In this document: one piece after another, positions 36,143 to 47,149 of the stretch
How the letters are laid out: each line of letters begins with the position of its first letter
Position numbering within the stretch: position 1 is the first letter of the stretch
Origin: Gigantopelta aegis
Lineage: Eukaryota > Mollusca > Gastropoda > Neomphalida > Peltospiridae
DNA length: 64,000 nucleotides
Assembly: GCF_016097555.1 (NCBI RefSeq)
Contig: NC_054708.1
Span: 2,987,750-3,051,749, forward strand
Direction: 5' to 3'
Position numbers and translations under genes: made by a program
Notes under the pieces: model-generated
Seen by the model: only the letters and a program-made list of their open reading frames with translations
Told to the model about the DNA's origin: nothing
The model's database searches: none

Positions 36143-37930
36143 GCTTCAAACAGCTTGTTAAAAGAATTTTTTTTTTTAATTCTGAAGGTCTCCTTTGAAA
36201 ACAAATTATAAGTCTTTTCTCTTCTTTTTTTTACTGTTCAGCACAATTTACAACAATTTTAATCCTGATTAAATATATTGTTCAAATAAAAATATTTTAA
36301 AAGAAAAACAAATTGTTAACTTGATAACTACTGCAGAAGCACACTAAGCTACTAGATACTAATATTATAATATTCTCAACACATAGAAACCGTGTCTACT
36401 TGTATTTCTACTGGTCTACTTGTATTTATACTCGCTGTAACCAGGTTTGGCTTGTTTGCCTCTAAACATCTTCCACTGAGTCATCCCATAAAATGAAATC
36501 TTCATCTATCAAGAATTAGCTGCTGTATCTCACTAGAGGCCCTCATTAGTAAATGGCAATTCTCTTGGCTATGAAGAACTTGTCTAAAACTATAGATCTT
36601 TCCCACTGTCCTGGACACACAGCCCAGATAGCTGGTGTGGGTGCCCAGAACAGCATGCTTGAACCTTAATTGAATATAAGCACGAAAATAGGTTGAAATG
36701 AAATACAGATCTTGGAAATGTTAATATTAAATAATAAATGCTATATTAAAGCTGTATCTCCAGTTTCCATAACTAAACTTCTTCAGAGGTTTTTTTTTCT
36801 TAAAATTATTCTAAATTAAAATACACGAATATTTATTTGCTTTCCATATACATAAATCATATGTATGAATATATGAAGCAGTCACTAACCTACTTAAACA
36901 GTGGGTACCATTGACGTCTCAAACTGTATTCACCTAACAACAAAAACACGAATACGATATTTACGGAAATACTATTCTAAATTTTTCAGCTATGATACGT
37001 GAAACAAATTAGATTGCAATCAGTAAAAAATCAACAATGTGGAGGTAAAACAAATCTATTCAAGTAAACAAAGGTGAAGCAACCTCCAGTAAACAGGAAA
37101 GATTGCAACGTTTCTAACTGCGTTTAGGCGCATGTGTTTGCAAAAAGTACCGTACTGCACATGTACGGGTCGTCATTTTCCATTTTCTAAGGCCACTACA
37201 TGAACGGAAATATGTTTCTTAACTATGCACAGTTGACAAACACTTTCTTTGTTTGTCAATATGGATAGGCATTACATTCTTACCAGTAAATAGTTTGTAA
37301 AATATCTCTCTTTTTCAAAGAATTGATTCTTAATTCACATAATTTATACACTCAAAATTATTTACAATTGTTATGAATGGATTGTGAATACTATTCACTA
37401 CAGTAGAGACACACAAATGTAGCATACTTTTTGTAGATCGAATATAATAACTGAAAACAAATTCTAATAATTATAATAACAGGGGGCTTAAAAATTGTAA
37501 AAATTAAATGATTTGGCCATGTTGATCTGGCACATGTGAGGTCAAGTGACACGCACCAAATGTTAATTTATCTTCCTCCAATTTAAGTCAATTTCTATGA
37601 GTCAAATGAACCCGACATCGGTAATTTTAAGGAATAAACAAAAACGACTTATTAAAATTAATGGTTTTAGGGGTTTGTAAAGTTTTGTACATAATACTTA
37701 TTTGTTTCAACTTTATTGTTATAGAAATGTTCTAGAACTGTGAAGAAAAACCTCACAAATGAAAAACAAACAGACGACAACAAATCGGATGTTGATTGTG
37801 CAAACTGTGCATGAGAAAACAAACTGAACGGAGTTGGAAGCATAACACAGTTAGAGACATTGACGATATATTAAGTTGAAGCTGGAAATTACTGTATGAT
37901 GAATATGACAAGAACATGTATTTTACAGCA
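36143..37930. other. 5' flank of the small heat shock protein gene
   Basis: AT-rich with no other gene or recognised repeat. GTTCTAGAAC at about 37729 contains one TTCnnGAA unit, the half-pair of a heat-shock element, but at 1.6 kb upstream and without a third unit it is weak evidence. Confidence 0.35.
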
Positions 37931-37934
37931 GAGT

Positions 37935-38690
37935 TAAAGTTAAAAAGTTCACTTTGTTTAACGACACCACTAGAGCATACTGATTTATTAATCATCAGCT
38001 ATATTTAGATATCAAACATTTGGTAATGTTGACATATATAGTCTTAGAGAAGAAACCTGCTATCATTAGCAATAAGGGATATTTTATATGCACCATCCCA
38101 CGGACAGAATAGCACATATCACACAGTGTTCGAAGTAAGCACTTGTCCATTTTTCCTGATAAGTAAAAATCTACTCTGACAAGCAAAATGTACCGTAATG
38201 GTTGTCGAGTGGACAAGTAAAATGTTCAGTCCAGTTTCATTATGAGCAAGAATACAGCCCTTGTACAATAAAACAAAACATTTGACAAGTGAAAATATTA
38301 CTGGACAAGTAAAATGTTCAGTCCAGTTTCATTATGAGCAAGAATACAGCCCTTGTACAATAAAACAAAACATTTGACAAGTGAAAATATTACTGGACAA
38401 GTAAAATGTTCAGTCCAGTTTCATTATGAGCAAGAATACAGCCCTTGTACAATAAAACAAAACATTTGACATGTGAAAATATTACTGGACAAGTAGATTT
38501 TGCAATGTACTTGTCCGGTGGACAAATGAAAAATTCAGCTTATTTCTATCACTGCCACGTTCTTTGATATACCAGTCATGGTGCACTGGCTAGAATGAGA
38601 AATAGCCCATTGGGCCCACCAACTGGGATTGATCCTAGACTGACCATACATCAGGCGACTGCTTTACTACTGGGCTATGCCATGCCCCTT
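37935..38690 (-). mobile_element. tRNA-derived SINE (tail type 1) split by an insertion
   Basis: The left part (37935-38118) runs from 'cactttgtttaacgacacc' to 'gacagaatagcacatatcac'. The right part (38555-38690) resumes at 'tttgatataccagtcatgg' and ends with the head 'tttactactgggctatgcc'. The intervening 430 bp do not belong to the SINE. Confidence 0.75.
38119..38554. repeat. Insertion made largely of a 92-bp tandem repeat
   Basis: Units starting GGACAAGTAAAATGTTCAG at about 38211, 38303 and 38395 include TTTCATTATGAGCAAG, CAGCCCTTGTACAAT and CAAAACATTTGACAAGTG. The two flanks carry related 'acttgtcc'/'ggacaagt' motifs in opposite orientation, as if the insert had inverted ends. Confidence 0.65.
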
Positions 38691-38995
38691 TACAGAAGAG
38701 AGTTGGAAATGTGTTGTATTTTCAGTTGGAAATCCCATTGAAGGCCTCCGTGTATTGTGGTGAAAGTAACATGAAAGTACATCCCTGATCACCTACAAAG
38801 TACTAGTACATCTACATGCATGTTAGTTTACTGGCCAGGCAGAAAAACTTGTCAGACCTGCTCACAAGGCATGGTCAAAATGCTTTCTTCTTAACAACAG
38901 GCAGTAAACAAATAATTTTGTTATTAGACATCAAAGTATTAAAACAGGACGGAGCATGCAGTTATTTCTAGCATGGTCATTTAAATCTCAAAAGA

Positions 38996-39125
38996 CAGTG
39001 TGTGTGTGTGTATGCGCGCATGTGTGTGTGTGTGTGTGTGTGTACGTGTTTGTACGTCTCTCTCTCTCTCCATATATCTCTTGCTCTCTGTGTGTGTGTC
39101 TCTCTCCCTCTCCCTCTGTTATGTA
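38996..39125. repeat. (TG)n and (TC)n microsatellites
   Basis: TG runs with a GCGCGC interruption, then CT-rich runs. Confidence 0.85.
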
Positions 39126-39177
39126 CACCAGTTTGTGTGAGAGATAAAACAAAAAGAGATTGAGGAGACAGAGGAGG

Positions 39178-39320
39178 AGGGAAATGTTTTATTTAACAAA
39201 GCACTCAACACATTTTATTTACGGTTATATGGTGTCAGACATATGTCCAAGGACCACAAAGATATTGAGAGAGGAAACCTGCTGTCATCACTTCATCATG
39301 GGCTACTCTTTTCAAGTTTT
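39178..39320 (-). mobile_element. tRNA-derived SINE (tail type 2), fragment
   Basis: Tail 'gaaatgttttatttaacaa', 'acattttatttacggttat' and the start of the body 'gatattgagagaggaaacc'. A head-like remnant ('gcgcatcaggcgagcactg', 'tatgtcccgtccc') lies at about 39555-39605, after unrelated sequence. Confidence 0.65.
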
Positions 39321-39605
39321 AGCCAAAAAAAATTTTTTAAGTTAACCTTTTGACAAAATTAAATATTCTTATCATTACAGTATGCATTTTTCAACCATAA
39401 CCCTAAACATAACCCATTTTCTTTCTCAGAGAGCTCCCCCACCCACCCCATTCCCCTGTTGACTGGTTGCATTCAATTCCATAACGCCATATCCCAAAAT
39501 GTCTTTCTGACAGAAACACTACAAAGGAATAGTTTTAACTCGGAGATATACTAGATCGATTGCGCATCAGGCGAGCACTGTACCACTGACCTATGTCCCG
39601 TCCCT

Positions 39606-40033
39606 GAGAGAGGGAGAAAGAGAGGAGAGAGACAGAGATCAAACAAAGAGTAAGTGAGGAGAGACAGACAGACAAAGACAGAGAAAGATAGAGAGACAGA
39701 GAGAGAAGTGCAGGGTTCATAGCCAAACAAATTCAAAGACTTTTACCTGCCATTTTCAAAGACTTTTACAAGCATCATGACAGATCAAACCTTGTAACTG
39801 GAAAATATCAAGTGCATGCAGCTGTAAAAGATATCATCCTTGCTTTGGCTATGATTTGTGAGAATGTAAAGACTTTTATTACAATTCAAAGACTTTCAAA
39901 TATCTAAAAATATGGGTTTTTTCAAATTAAGACTTTCAAGGAATTTAAAGACTGCTACAAACCCTGGGAGTGACAAAAAGAGAGAGGATAAAGACACAGA
40001 CAGACAGACAGACAGACAGAGAGAGACAGAGAC

Positions 40034-40097
<64 letters not shown>

Positions 40098-40110
40098 TGA
40101 GTGAGAGAGA
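39606..40110. repeat. GA-rich and (GACA)n simple repeats
   Basis: Purine-rich runs at 39606-39712 and 39975-40110, including GACAGACAGACAGACAG and long GA runs. Between them are loose repeats of 'aaagacttt'. Confidence 0.8.
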
Positions 40111-40611
40111 CCAAGAGGCCCACCAATGAGGATCAATCCAAGACTCACAACATGTAAATATCTGCTCTGAAACTGAGATTTATTTTCATTGAAATAAAGG
40201 TATAAAAATACTAACATAAACCCCATATCTTACATAACTATTTTTTAATTCAAATGACCTTACTATTTGAATTACATCACTTTGCAAGAAATCACTGTGT
40301 TACCAATTACTACGGTAATAACAACAGTTGAGTGTTTTAAGAAATCTCTTATTGTTATTGTTAACAATCATGCTACTTAACAACCCTACTGTATTCCATA
40401 AACAATATCTATGATGATCATTTCATTTTTACTGAATAAAAATTTAAAATAAATGAGTTTACTGGAACCACCTAAGTTAGAAGTATATAAAAATAACAGA
40501 CGTTTCATCAGTAAAAAGAGAACATCTTCAGGAGAAGAAATAAAACAAAATGGTTGGCAAGTAAGCTAGTAAGGCATAAAATAGATAAACAAAGCTCAGA
40601 AATTAAACTGA

Positions 40612-40690
40612 ATAAAAGAATGAATGTTTAATGACACCCAAACACAAAAATACATCGGCTATTGGGTATTAAACAATGGTCCATAATTTT
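40612..40690 (-). mobile_element. LINE 3' terminus fragment
   Basis: Read on the minus strand it is ACCCAATAGCCGATGTATTT, then TGGGTGTCATTAAACATTC. This matches the 3' end of the LINE at 48581-49205. Only the terminal 80 bases were identified. Confidence 0.65.
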
Positions 40691-40714
40691 AACTGAAGCA
40701 GATGTTCTTTTTAA

Positions 40715-41105
40715 ATGGGATATAAATATAAGGGGATATCCATAAAGAATGTATGCACAAAATATAAATATAAGGGGATATCCATAAAGAATGTAACATG
40801 CACAAAACATAAATAATATAAGTGTATATCCATAAAGAATGTATGCACAAAATATAAATATAAGTGGATATCCATCAAGAATGTATGCACAAAATATAAA
40901 TATTATAAGTATATAATCATAAAGCATGTATGCACAAAATATAAATATACGTGGATATCCATAGAGAATGTATGCACAAAATATAAATATAAGTGTATAT
41001 TCATAAAGAATGTATGCACAAAATATAAATATAAGTGTATATTCATAAAGAATGTATGCACAAAATATAAATATAAGTGTATATTCATAAAGAATGTATA
41101 AACAA
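40715..41105. repeat. 42-bp AT-rich tandem array, about nine units
   Basis: Units are AAGTGTATATCCATAAAGA followed by ATGTATGCACAAAATATAAAT. Small length variants are present. The minus strand reads open (IFIFCAYIL-like) because 42 is a multiple of 3. Confidence 0.85.
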
Positions 41106-41926
41106 AATATGTGATTTTCTACTCAGCCCCCACCCTTAGCTCGAAATTCCTCCCACTCTCCTCCGCTCCCTGTCTTAGTCAGAACTCTGGCTTGAAGTTT
41201 TCTGATGAAAGCATGCCAAAAATTACTCACCCCCACACGTGTGTGTGTGTGTGCGTGTGCTCATGTGTGTGCATGTTAAATCTGTTCAGAATTTTCTTAT
41301 TAATAGTAAGCGTTTCGAGATCAATTAACCATTCTGTTTGCTATTTATTCTTTGTTTCTTCTACACCTTCCTCACTTCTATCCCCCCCACCCCAACTATC
41401 CGTGTTATCTTTATTGTAATATTGTTCTAGCCATCTTGATGTATAACATGTATATTTGTTAAATGTACGGAGAGGCCTTAATATAGGCACTTGCCTGTTG
41501 CCAAATTCCAAATTTGATCTGCGAATAAATATTGTTTAAACCAACTCCAAGCTATAATTTGTGAGTCCAAATCCATGTATGGTTCAGACATGTCCACCCT
41601 GGGCACAACCTCTGACATTGTTAGTCATTGAGTCCAGGGCAGAAGGTGATGGGGCGGTGTACACATTTGTATCATTCATGAATTAATTTGTCTCCTGGGA
41701 CATCATTCTCAGGCATCTGCAAATTGAAAATCTGTGTGACTCATTAATCAGTTACACAGAAATAAATCCACGTAACCCTTATGCGTAACCCGGCGTTATA
41801 GCCAAGTAAATGGTGCTCTAAATTTTGTGAGAACATAGGTTAGGCAAATTAGATTTGTGCGAGCAACATGCGAAGGAAACAATCGTTCTCGCAAAATTTT
41901 CAATAGGCCTGATTCTCTGTGATTTC
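41106..41926. other. Intergenic, (GT)n tract only
   Basis: A short (GT)n run lies near 41238. No gene or element was recognised. Confidence 0.4.
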
Positions 41927-42211
41927 ACAATTACCACAAGCCAGTGCACATATGTCCCACAACTAAACTTATCCACTCAAATGGGACATACTGTCACAAT
42001 TACCACAAGCCATTGCGCATATGTCCCACAACTAAACTTATCCACTCAAATGGGACATACTGTCATAATTACCACAAGCCATTGCGCATACCGAGTATGT
42101 CCCACAACTAAACTTATTCACTCGAATGGGACATACTGTCACAATTACCACAAGCCACTGTGCATATGTCCCACAACTAAACTTATCCACTCGAATGGCA
42201 CATACTGTCTG
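41927..42211. repeat. 69-bp tandem array, four units
   Basis: Units contain CACAATTACCACAAGCCA, TATGTCCCACAACTAAACTT and CACTCAAATGGGACATACTG. The array stops at the TTAA of the next element. Confidence 0.85.
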
Positions 42212-42215
42212 TTAA

Positions 42216-43019
42216 AGGGATATTCCTGAGTTTGCTGCATTGTAAGATGTTTCCCGAAAAATAAAATATTTCTACGATTCAATGTGTTTCTGGTCATCTT
42301 AATATTTGTAAGCACCCAAACCAGGCATTGAAATAAGTCGATAACGGTCGTTCAGGTTACCAGGAGGTTACCACATGTAAGAAAAGTCTAGAACGGTGTT
42401 TCGTTCTCGACAAAAATGTCAACAACGGTAACTTCGTTTCCGAAACCAGGCAATGCATTCTGGGCTTCCGCGTTTCATTTTCTGGTAAGGAATTGCATCG
42501 ATGTGCAATTGCAAACAATAATAGTCATTCCGCATTTAAGCAGCGTCCATTAGATGAATTTACGTCCACGTTTTGTTTTCTTGTACAAATTTGTACCGAT
42601 GTTTGTGCGCACTTGTGCAATTGCAAAGCAATTTTGGCAATCCCTGTTTAAGCAGTGCCCACTAGATAAATTTACTTTCAGATTTCGTTAGTCGTACCGA
42701 TAACAGTAATTCAGTTCTAACTATAGGTTACCAGGCAAAATTTTGTGGTAACCTGTAAATGGTTTACCAGACACAATGCTTATTTTGATGCCTGCAAACT
42801 GGATTTTGTCTTCCAATAATTACAAAAAGTACAAAAAAAATTATTTTAGGAAATAAAATGAAATTTTACACTACAAATAGTAGCATGATCAGAAACACGT
42901 TTAATATACATCCACTAATATTTTATGCAGAAAAATATATTTGATATGTAAGTACAATCATTAAAAAGTATGTTAGTCAATAACATCTTAAAAATTGCAG
43001 CAAACTCAGGAATGTCCCT
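42216..43019. mobile_element. MITE with TTAA duplication (piggyBac- or Kolobok-like)
   Basis: The ends AGGGATATTCCTGAGTTTGC and, inverted, AGGGACATTCCTGAGTTTGC pair over about 23 bp. TTAA flanks it at 42212-42215 and 43020-43023. It contains the younger element at 42322-42794; without that it would be about 330 bp. No coding content. Confidence 0.8.
42322..42794. mobile_element. hAT-like non-autonomous element nested in a TTAA MITE
   Basis: The ends are CAGGCATTGAAATAAG and, inverted, CAGGCATCAAAATAAG. CAAAC flanks it at 42317-42321 and 42795-42799. The 473-bp interior contains repeated 'ggttacca' / 'tggtaacc' motifs near both ends. A second, older copy in the opposite orientation lies at 50932-51664. 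Confidence 0.8.
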
Positions 43020-43211
43020 TTAAAGCTGGATTAATTTTCTGTAAGAGTGAGCACATCCAAACATCATTTTGAGATCTATATCTTTGTGCTCTGTCTCTTT
43101 CAGTCGATGGATCCATTCAACTGATAGGTTTTTTCTCGTTCCAACCAATACACCACAACTGGTCACTCAAAGGCTGTGGTATGTGCTGTCCTGTGTGTGA
43201 AAGTGCATATA

Positions 43212-43263
<52 letters not shown>
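43212..43263. repeat. (TA)n microsatellite
   Basis: About 50 bp of TA. Further TA runs flank the next element at about 43781-43803 and 44606-44664. Confidence 0.9.
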
Positions 43264-43265
<2 letters not shown>

Positions 43266-43410
43266 ATTACCAGAGTGTTTTTCAGTATCGTCAATATCAT
43301 ATATTAGGAATAAAAATTGTATTATGCGAGCCTCTGGCGAGCATAATACATTATTTTTATTCTTTCCTAATATATGATATTGACGATACCGAAATACACG
43401 AGGGTAATAA
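43264..43410. repeat. Foldback palindrome
   Basis: Arms of about 65 bp run from TTATTACCAGAGTG to its near-inverse CACGAGGGTAATAA and pair closely, including TCGTCAATATCATATATTAG. The centre contains GCGAGCCTCTGGCGAGC. Confidence 0.75.
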
Positions 43411-43803
43411 TCTCTTTATCATATAAGCTCAAGCTTAATACGTGTTTTTGTAAACTGTACATGCAACTTTAATTTCAGTCCGCCATTACTAGATATTCAA
43501 ATGACGTAAGAATATGTGGTGCGGTGTATTTTTGAATGGAAATGGAAGTCAAACTCGAATGACGTCATTCTGGATGTCCTTACATCAAAATAAAGTTATG
43601 CCTAACGTTTTTTGTTTTCTGAACGCTAGGCAGCTTTCAGTGTCAAATTGCCATTGAAATGTTTTTATTTGATGACTATGAATGCATACGTCAATTATGG
43701 AGTGTCACCCAAGAACGTTTGCTTAAAGGTCAATAAACCTAGTGCCAAGACCTCGACTAATTTACATCTAACTTGCTATGATATATATATATATATATAT
43801 ATA

Positions 43804-44602
43804 GGTATCAGGTCGTTTCGCCCTTATTCCCGATCGCCCTGTGTCGTTTCGCCCTCTTTACAGGGTCGTTGCAAATCAGATATAGGTTATCCATTTGTAA
43901 CCCTTTATCAACCATAAACACCATTTATATGTATATGTTATTATGTGCAATATTTTAAAGAACCCCTCCCCTCACACCATCCCAGTTCCTACGGGCCTGA
44001 AGTATTTTGTGCTTTTTTAAAACGATTTTGTAAGAATATACTCGTTTTGGGTACAAACTAAGAGTTCCACTTAGAAAATCACATACAGATCTATGTAATC
44101 CTTATTACGTTCAACGGTTGTTAGATTAAGTCATATCCTTTCACCCCTCTTGTAGAATATTCCATAAAAAGTCAAAATGGCAGCCGGCACAAAATTACAT
44201 GCTTTTTGCCCTATGCGATCTCAGCGAAGTCGATACAGGTGACATGGTTATCATCTAGTATGTGGAATCCGTGTCATTGTAATTGTTTTTTCAAGATTTC
44301 TGTCTGGACAAAATATGGGTAAAATCTAACGAAAAATAAAGGTAGGAGCAATTTATTGTAGTTGTCAACATTTTGTTTCGGACTTTACGTTTAAGTCTAC
44401 AACCTTGTTGCCTGTTAGGTGACTATTACGACAAAATTATGGGTAAAATTATTTTTTATATACCTAATTTTGCATACTAATACCACCACCAATACAATAG
44501 GGGCGAAACGACTTGTAATGGAGGACGAAACGACTCGGGGCGAACGGGAATAAGGGCGAAATGACTCGGGGTCGAATAGGAATAAAGGCGAAATGACCCG
44601 GA

Positions 44603-44605
<3 letters not shown>
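43804..44605. mobile_element. Inverted-repeat element with GGGTCGTTTCGCCC-type ends
   Basis: The left end TCAGGTCGTTTCGCCCTTAT and the inverted right end CCGGGTCATTTCGCCTTTAT pair for about 30 bp. The GTCGTTTCGCCC motif is repeated in each subterminal region, in opposite orientation at the two ends. It lies in (TA)n, so the duplication cannot be read. No coding content in about 800 bp; superfamily unknown. Confidence 0.65.
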
Positions 44606-44670
<65 letters not shown>

Positions 44671-44805
44671 GATCCCTTGACGCTAGTGGGAAAAATGTAG
44701 CGTTACCTCTGATGACTATGTTTCAGAATTACCAAATGTTTGACATCCAATAGCCGATGATTAATAAATCAAGGTGCTCTAGTCACTAGTGGTGTGGTAA
44801 TTGCT

Positions 44806-45309
44806 ACTTTCTCCAATTTGTTTATCTTCTATTTTTTATTTTCCTATAGGCCTACAAGTTAAATATATGTACAAATGCAAACTTGACCATTAATTTTAAT
44901 TACCATTAATTTTAATTATCATTAAATAAACTTACTTGCAACGACATCCGACTAGTATTTGTTCGAACAAACTTCCAAATTCAGTCCAAAAAATTAAAAT
45001 AATAATTTACAAAATACAAGTTGAACATTTTCTTCACACCAAAGGGAGATAACGCACATAACAAGCAGGATTGAGTTCAGCCAGACAGTGCAAAAAACAA
45101 TGTTCGCTCACTGTTCTGGTTTATTCGCTTCACGTAATTCAACTATGGTTCGCGAACGTTAGCATTGCTTGCGGTCGCTGAACACAGAGCAGGTTGTATC
45201 ACCAATCGGGGAGTTTCAAATAATATTGGAGAATCCGTAATTGGCCGAGTTGTTCCGAAAGTCTCACTCGAAACACCACGAATCAAACTGTGAATGCGAG
45301 TCGAGTGCG
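44806..45309. other. Intergenic with a remnant of the hAT-like core
   Basis: 45060-45190 has 'gagttcagccagac', 'ttcgctcactgtt', 'cgcttcacgt' and 'tcgcgaacgttag' in the same order as the interiors of the elements at 30681 and 61665. It looks like an old relative. Ends were not found. Confidence 0.45.
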
Positions 45310-45768
45310 AATAATGTTTACATCCTCATATACCATTGGCGTTTCGAGCATGTCCGTCCCGGGGCCTGTCTCTGGATAGCTAGACCCCGCTTCCTATTTC
45401 TTCTTAGAGTGGGGCGGTCAATCTTCCAGTGCTGCTAGGAAGTGCTGTAGAGACTAAACGCGAACAACCGTGGCGTTCTGCAGAATGGCCGTCATACGAG
45501 TCACGAAAAATACAAGTCAACATAGTCAGACGGAGAAATGACGTGGATGCAAGGAATCTCGCTAAAAAAGAATCCAACCTGGTGGTGCAGACTGTCGAAA
45601 CGAGAAGCGTTCCAGCGTTCAATCAGTTCCAATGGCCGCATACATCCCAGTAAAACACTTCACTTCGTTGATAAAAACAACAAAAGTGAAGGATCCCCAA
45701 GTCGAGCCGCGAAAGCACCTGCAGTGTGCACAAACATGTCTTACCGTGACGAGCTGCAGACTGGGAAT
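45310..45768 (-). mobile_element. Retroposon of unknown family, older internally deleted copy
   Basis: Minus-strand relative of the element at 47359-48454. Both start at ATTCCCAGTCTG and share about 400 bp, then the 3' terminal block ('gctcgaaacgccaatggtat' here, 'gttcgaaaccctagtggtat' there). About 600 bp of the middle are missing in this copy. Confidence 0.65.
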
Positions 45769-45967
45769 GATACCAATCAGTCATTTCTTTCCATATATGA
45801 ATTGTACAGACATGAACAATAATATAAATAGCAAGAAAAGAAAAACAAGACATGTTACAATGGTTACAATATCCTAGCACAATTATAAAACATTTCCTTC
45901 CTTCCTTATACTAGTAACAATATTTAACAAGTGACAATGTCATTAGATAGGAGGTCCAGCAAACTGA

Positions 45968-46751
45968 TAGGGTCTCCATGAGTACTAAGTACTCGGGTAC
46001 GGGTTGGGTCTAACAAGATTCGAGTCCGTTCACAGGACACGAGTACCCGTGTAAGGAAGAGCACTCTCATTTAATTAAAAAAAAAAAAAAATCACGTTAT
46101 TTTAACATGTGCTTGCAGCCGGTTACATTATAGGGCTATAAGGCATGGAGGGAAAACAAAAGTCGAATGTACGTCATTTTGCCATATACTTGCTGCCGAT
46201 TACATTATAGGGATATGAAGGAAGGAAATGTTTTATTAAACGACGCACTCAACACATTTTATTTACGGTTATATGGCGTCAGACATATGGTTAAGGACCA
46301 CAAAGATATTGAGAGAGGAAACACGCTTTCGCCACCACATGGGCTACTCTTTTCGATTAGCAGCAAGGGATCTTTTATATGCACCACCCCACAGACAGGA
46401 TAGTACACATCACGGCCTTTGTTACATCAGTTGTAGAGCACTGGCTGGAACAAAAAATAGCCCAATGGGTCCACCGACGGGGATCGATCCTAGACCGACC
46501 GCGCATCAAGCGAACGCTTTACCACTGGGTTACGTCTCGCCCCCCATAGGGATATAAGACATGGCGGGAAAACAAGTCGAATATGTGAAATGCAATACAA
46601 TGGCATGATTTGGCATCCATATTCTACCCTGGAATTTTACTTTATGCCTTAGTCTCATTATATTCTAGTGTAAGTGTCGGGTACTCGAATTCCGGGTCGA
46701 GTTTGATCTTCGAGTACTCGAGTCCAACATTTTGGACTCGTGAAGACCCTA
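45968..46751. mobile_element. Inverted-repeat element related to 33147-34220
   Basis: The ends TAGGGTCTCCATGAGTAC and, inverted, TAGGGTCTTCACGAGTCC are flanked by AACTGA on both sides. Next to the ends are GTACTCGGGT and CGAGTACTCGAGTCC blocks. It carries the SINE at 46203-46547, which inserted later, since a piece of element sequence ('cattatagggatat') is seen on both sides of it. Confidence 0.6.
46203..46547 (-). mobile_element. tRNA-derived SINE (tail type 2), essentially full length
   Basis: The best example of this form. Tail: 'gaaggaaggaaatgtttta', 'atttacggttatatggc', 'ggttaaggaccac'. Body: 'gattagcagcaagggatc', 'gagcactggctggaac'. Inverted head: 'ggggatcgatcctagacc' (B box) and 'accactgggttacg' (A box). 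'ATAGGGATAT' on both sides is a likely target duplication. Confidence 0.85.
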
Positions 46752-46847
46752 GCAACTGAAAGTAGAAGATGTCTTTGTTCAAACATCTCATAGCTAATTG
46801 ACTGGGGCAATATGTGCTGGGAAGCGTTGGGATCTAGGCTAGCTCAG

Positions 46848-47140
46848 TCGGAATGGCATCTATAGTGGGATCTAGGCTAGCTCAGTCGGCATGGCATCTA
46901 TCTCAGTGGAATTAGTCTCTGCTTGGGTGTTCTCCCGTTCCAACTAGTGCCCAACGACTGGCATATCAAATTAGGTCGTGGTGTGTAGGTCTATATATTC
47001 TTATTTTCTGTCTGTTAAAATATATAGCCCTGGGCCTATAAAAGATGCCTTGCTGCAGGTCAATAATTACAAAATGTATGACATCCAATAGCCGATTATT
47101 ACCAAATAAATGTGCTCTGGTGGTGTCTTTAAAACTTTCT
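46848..47140 (+). mobile_element. tRNA-derived SINE (tail type 1) with a duplicated head
   Basis: The head GGGATCTAGGCTAGCTCAG TCGG occurs twice in tandem (about 46804-46900). The body is diverged ('gttctcccgttccaact', 'gggcctataaaagatgcc') and the tail is 'ccaatagccgattattac' and 'ctctggtggtgtc'. Confidence 0.65.
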
Positions 47141-47149
47141 AGGGGCGTA

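Larger units (their letters stand above)
43095..44805 (+). mobile_element. tRNA-derived SINE (tail type 1) split at a (TA)n expansion
   Basis: The left part 43095-43210 ends at 'gaaagtgcatataatatat'. The right part 44668-44805 resumes at 'aaaagatcccttgacgc' and carries the tail 'ccaatagccgatgatta'. In intact copies these meet at 'gcatataaaagatccc'. The join is now a set of (TA)n runs holding a foldback and another element. Confidence 0.75.

Noticed and set aside
37729-37738. GTTCTAGAAC as a heat-shock element for the sHSP gene
   Set aside because: Only one TTCnnGAA pair, 1.6 kb upstream, with wrong spacing to a third unit. Not enough for a regulatory call.
39896-40226. Ser/Leu-rich frames opposite the (GA)n and (GACA)n tracts
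   Set aside because: Low-complexity translation of simple repeats.
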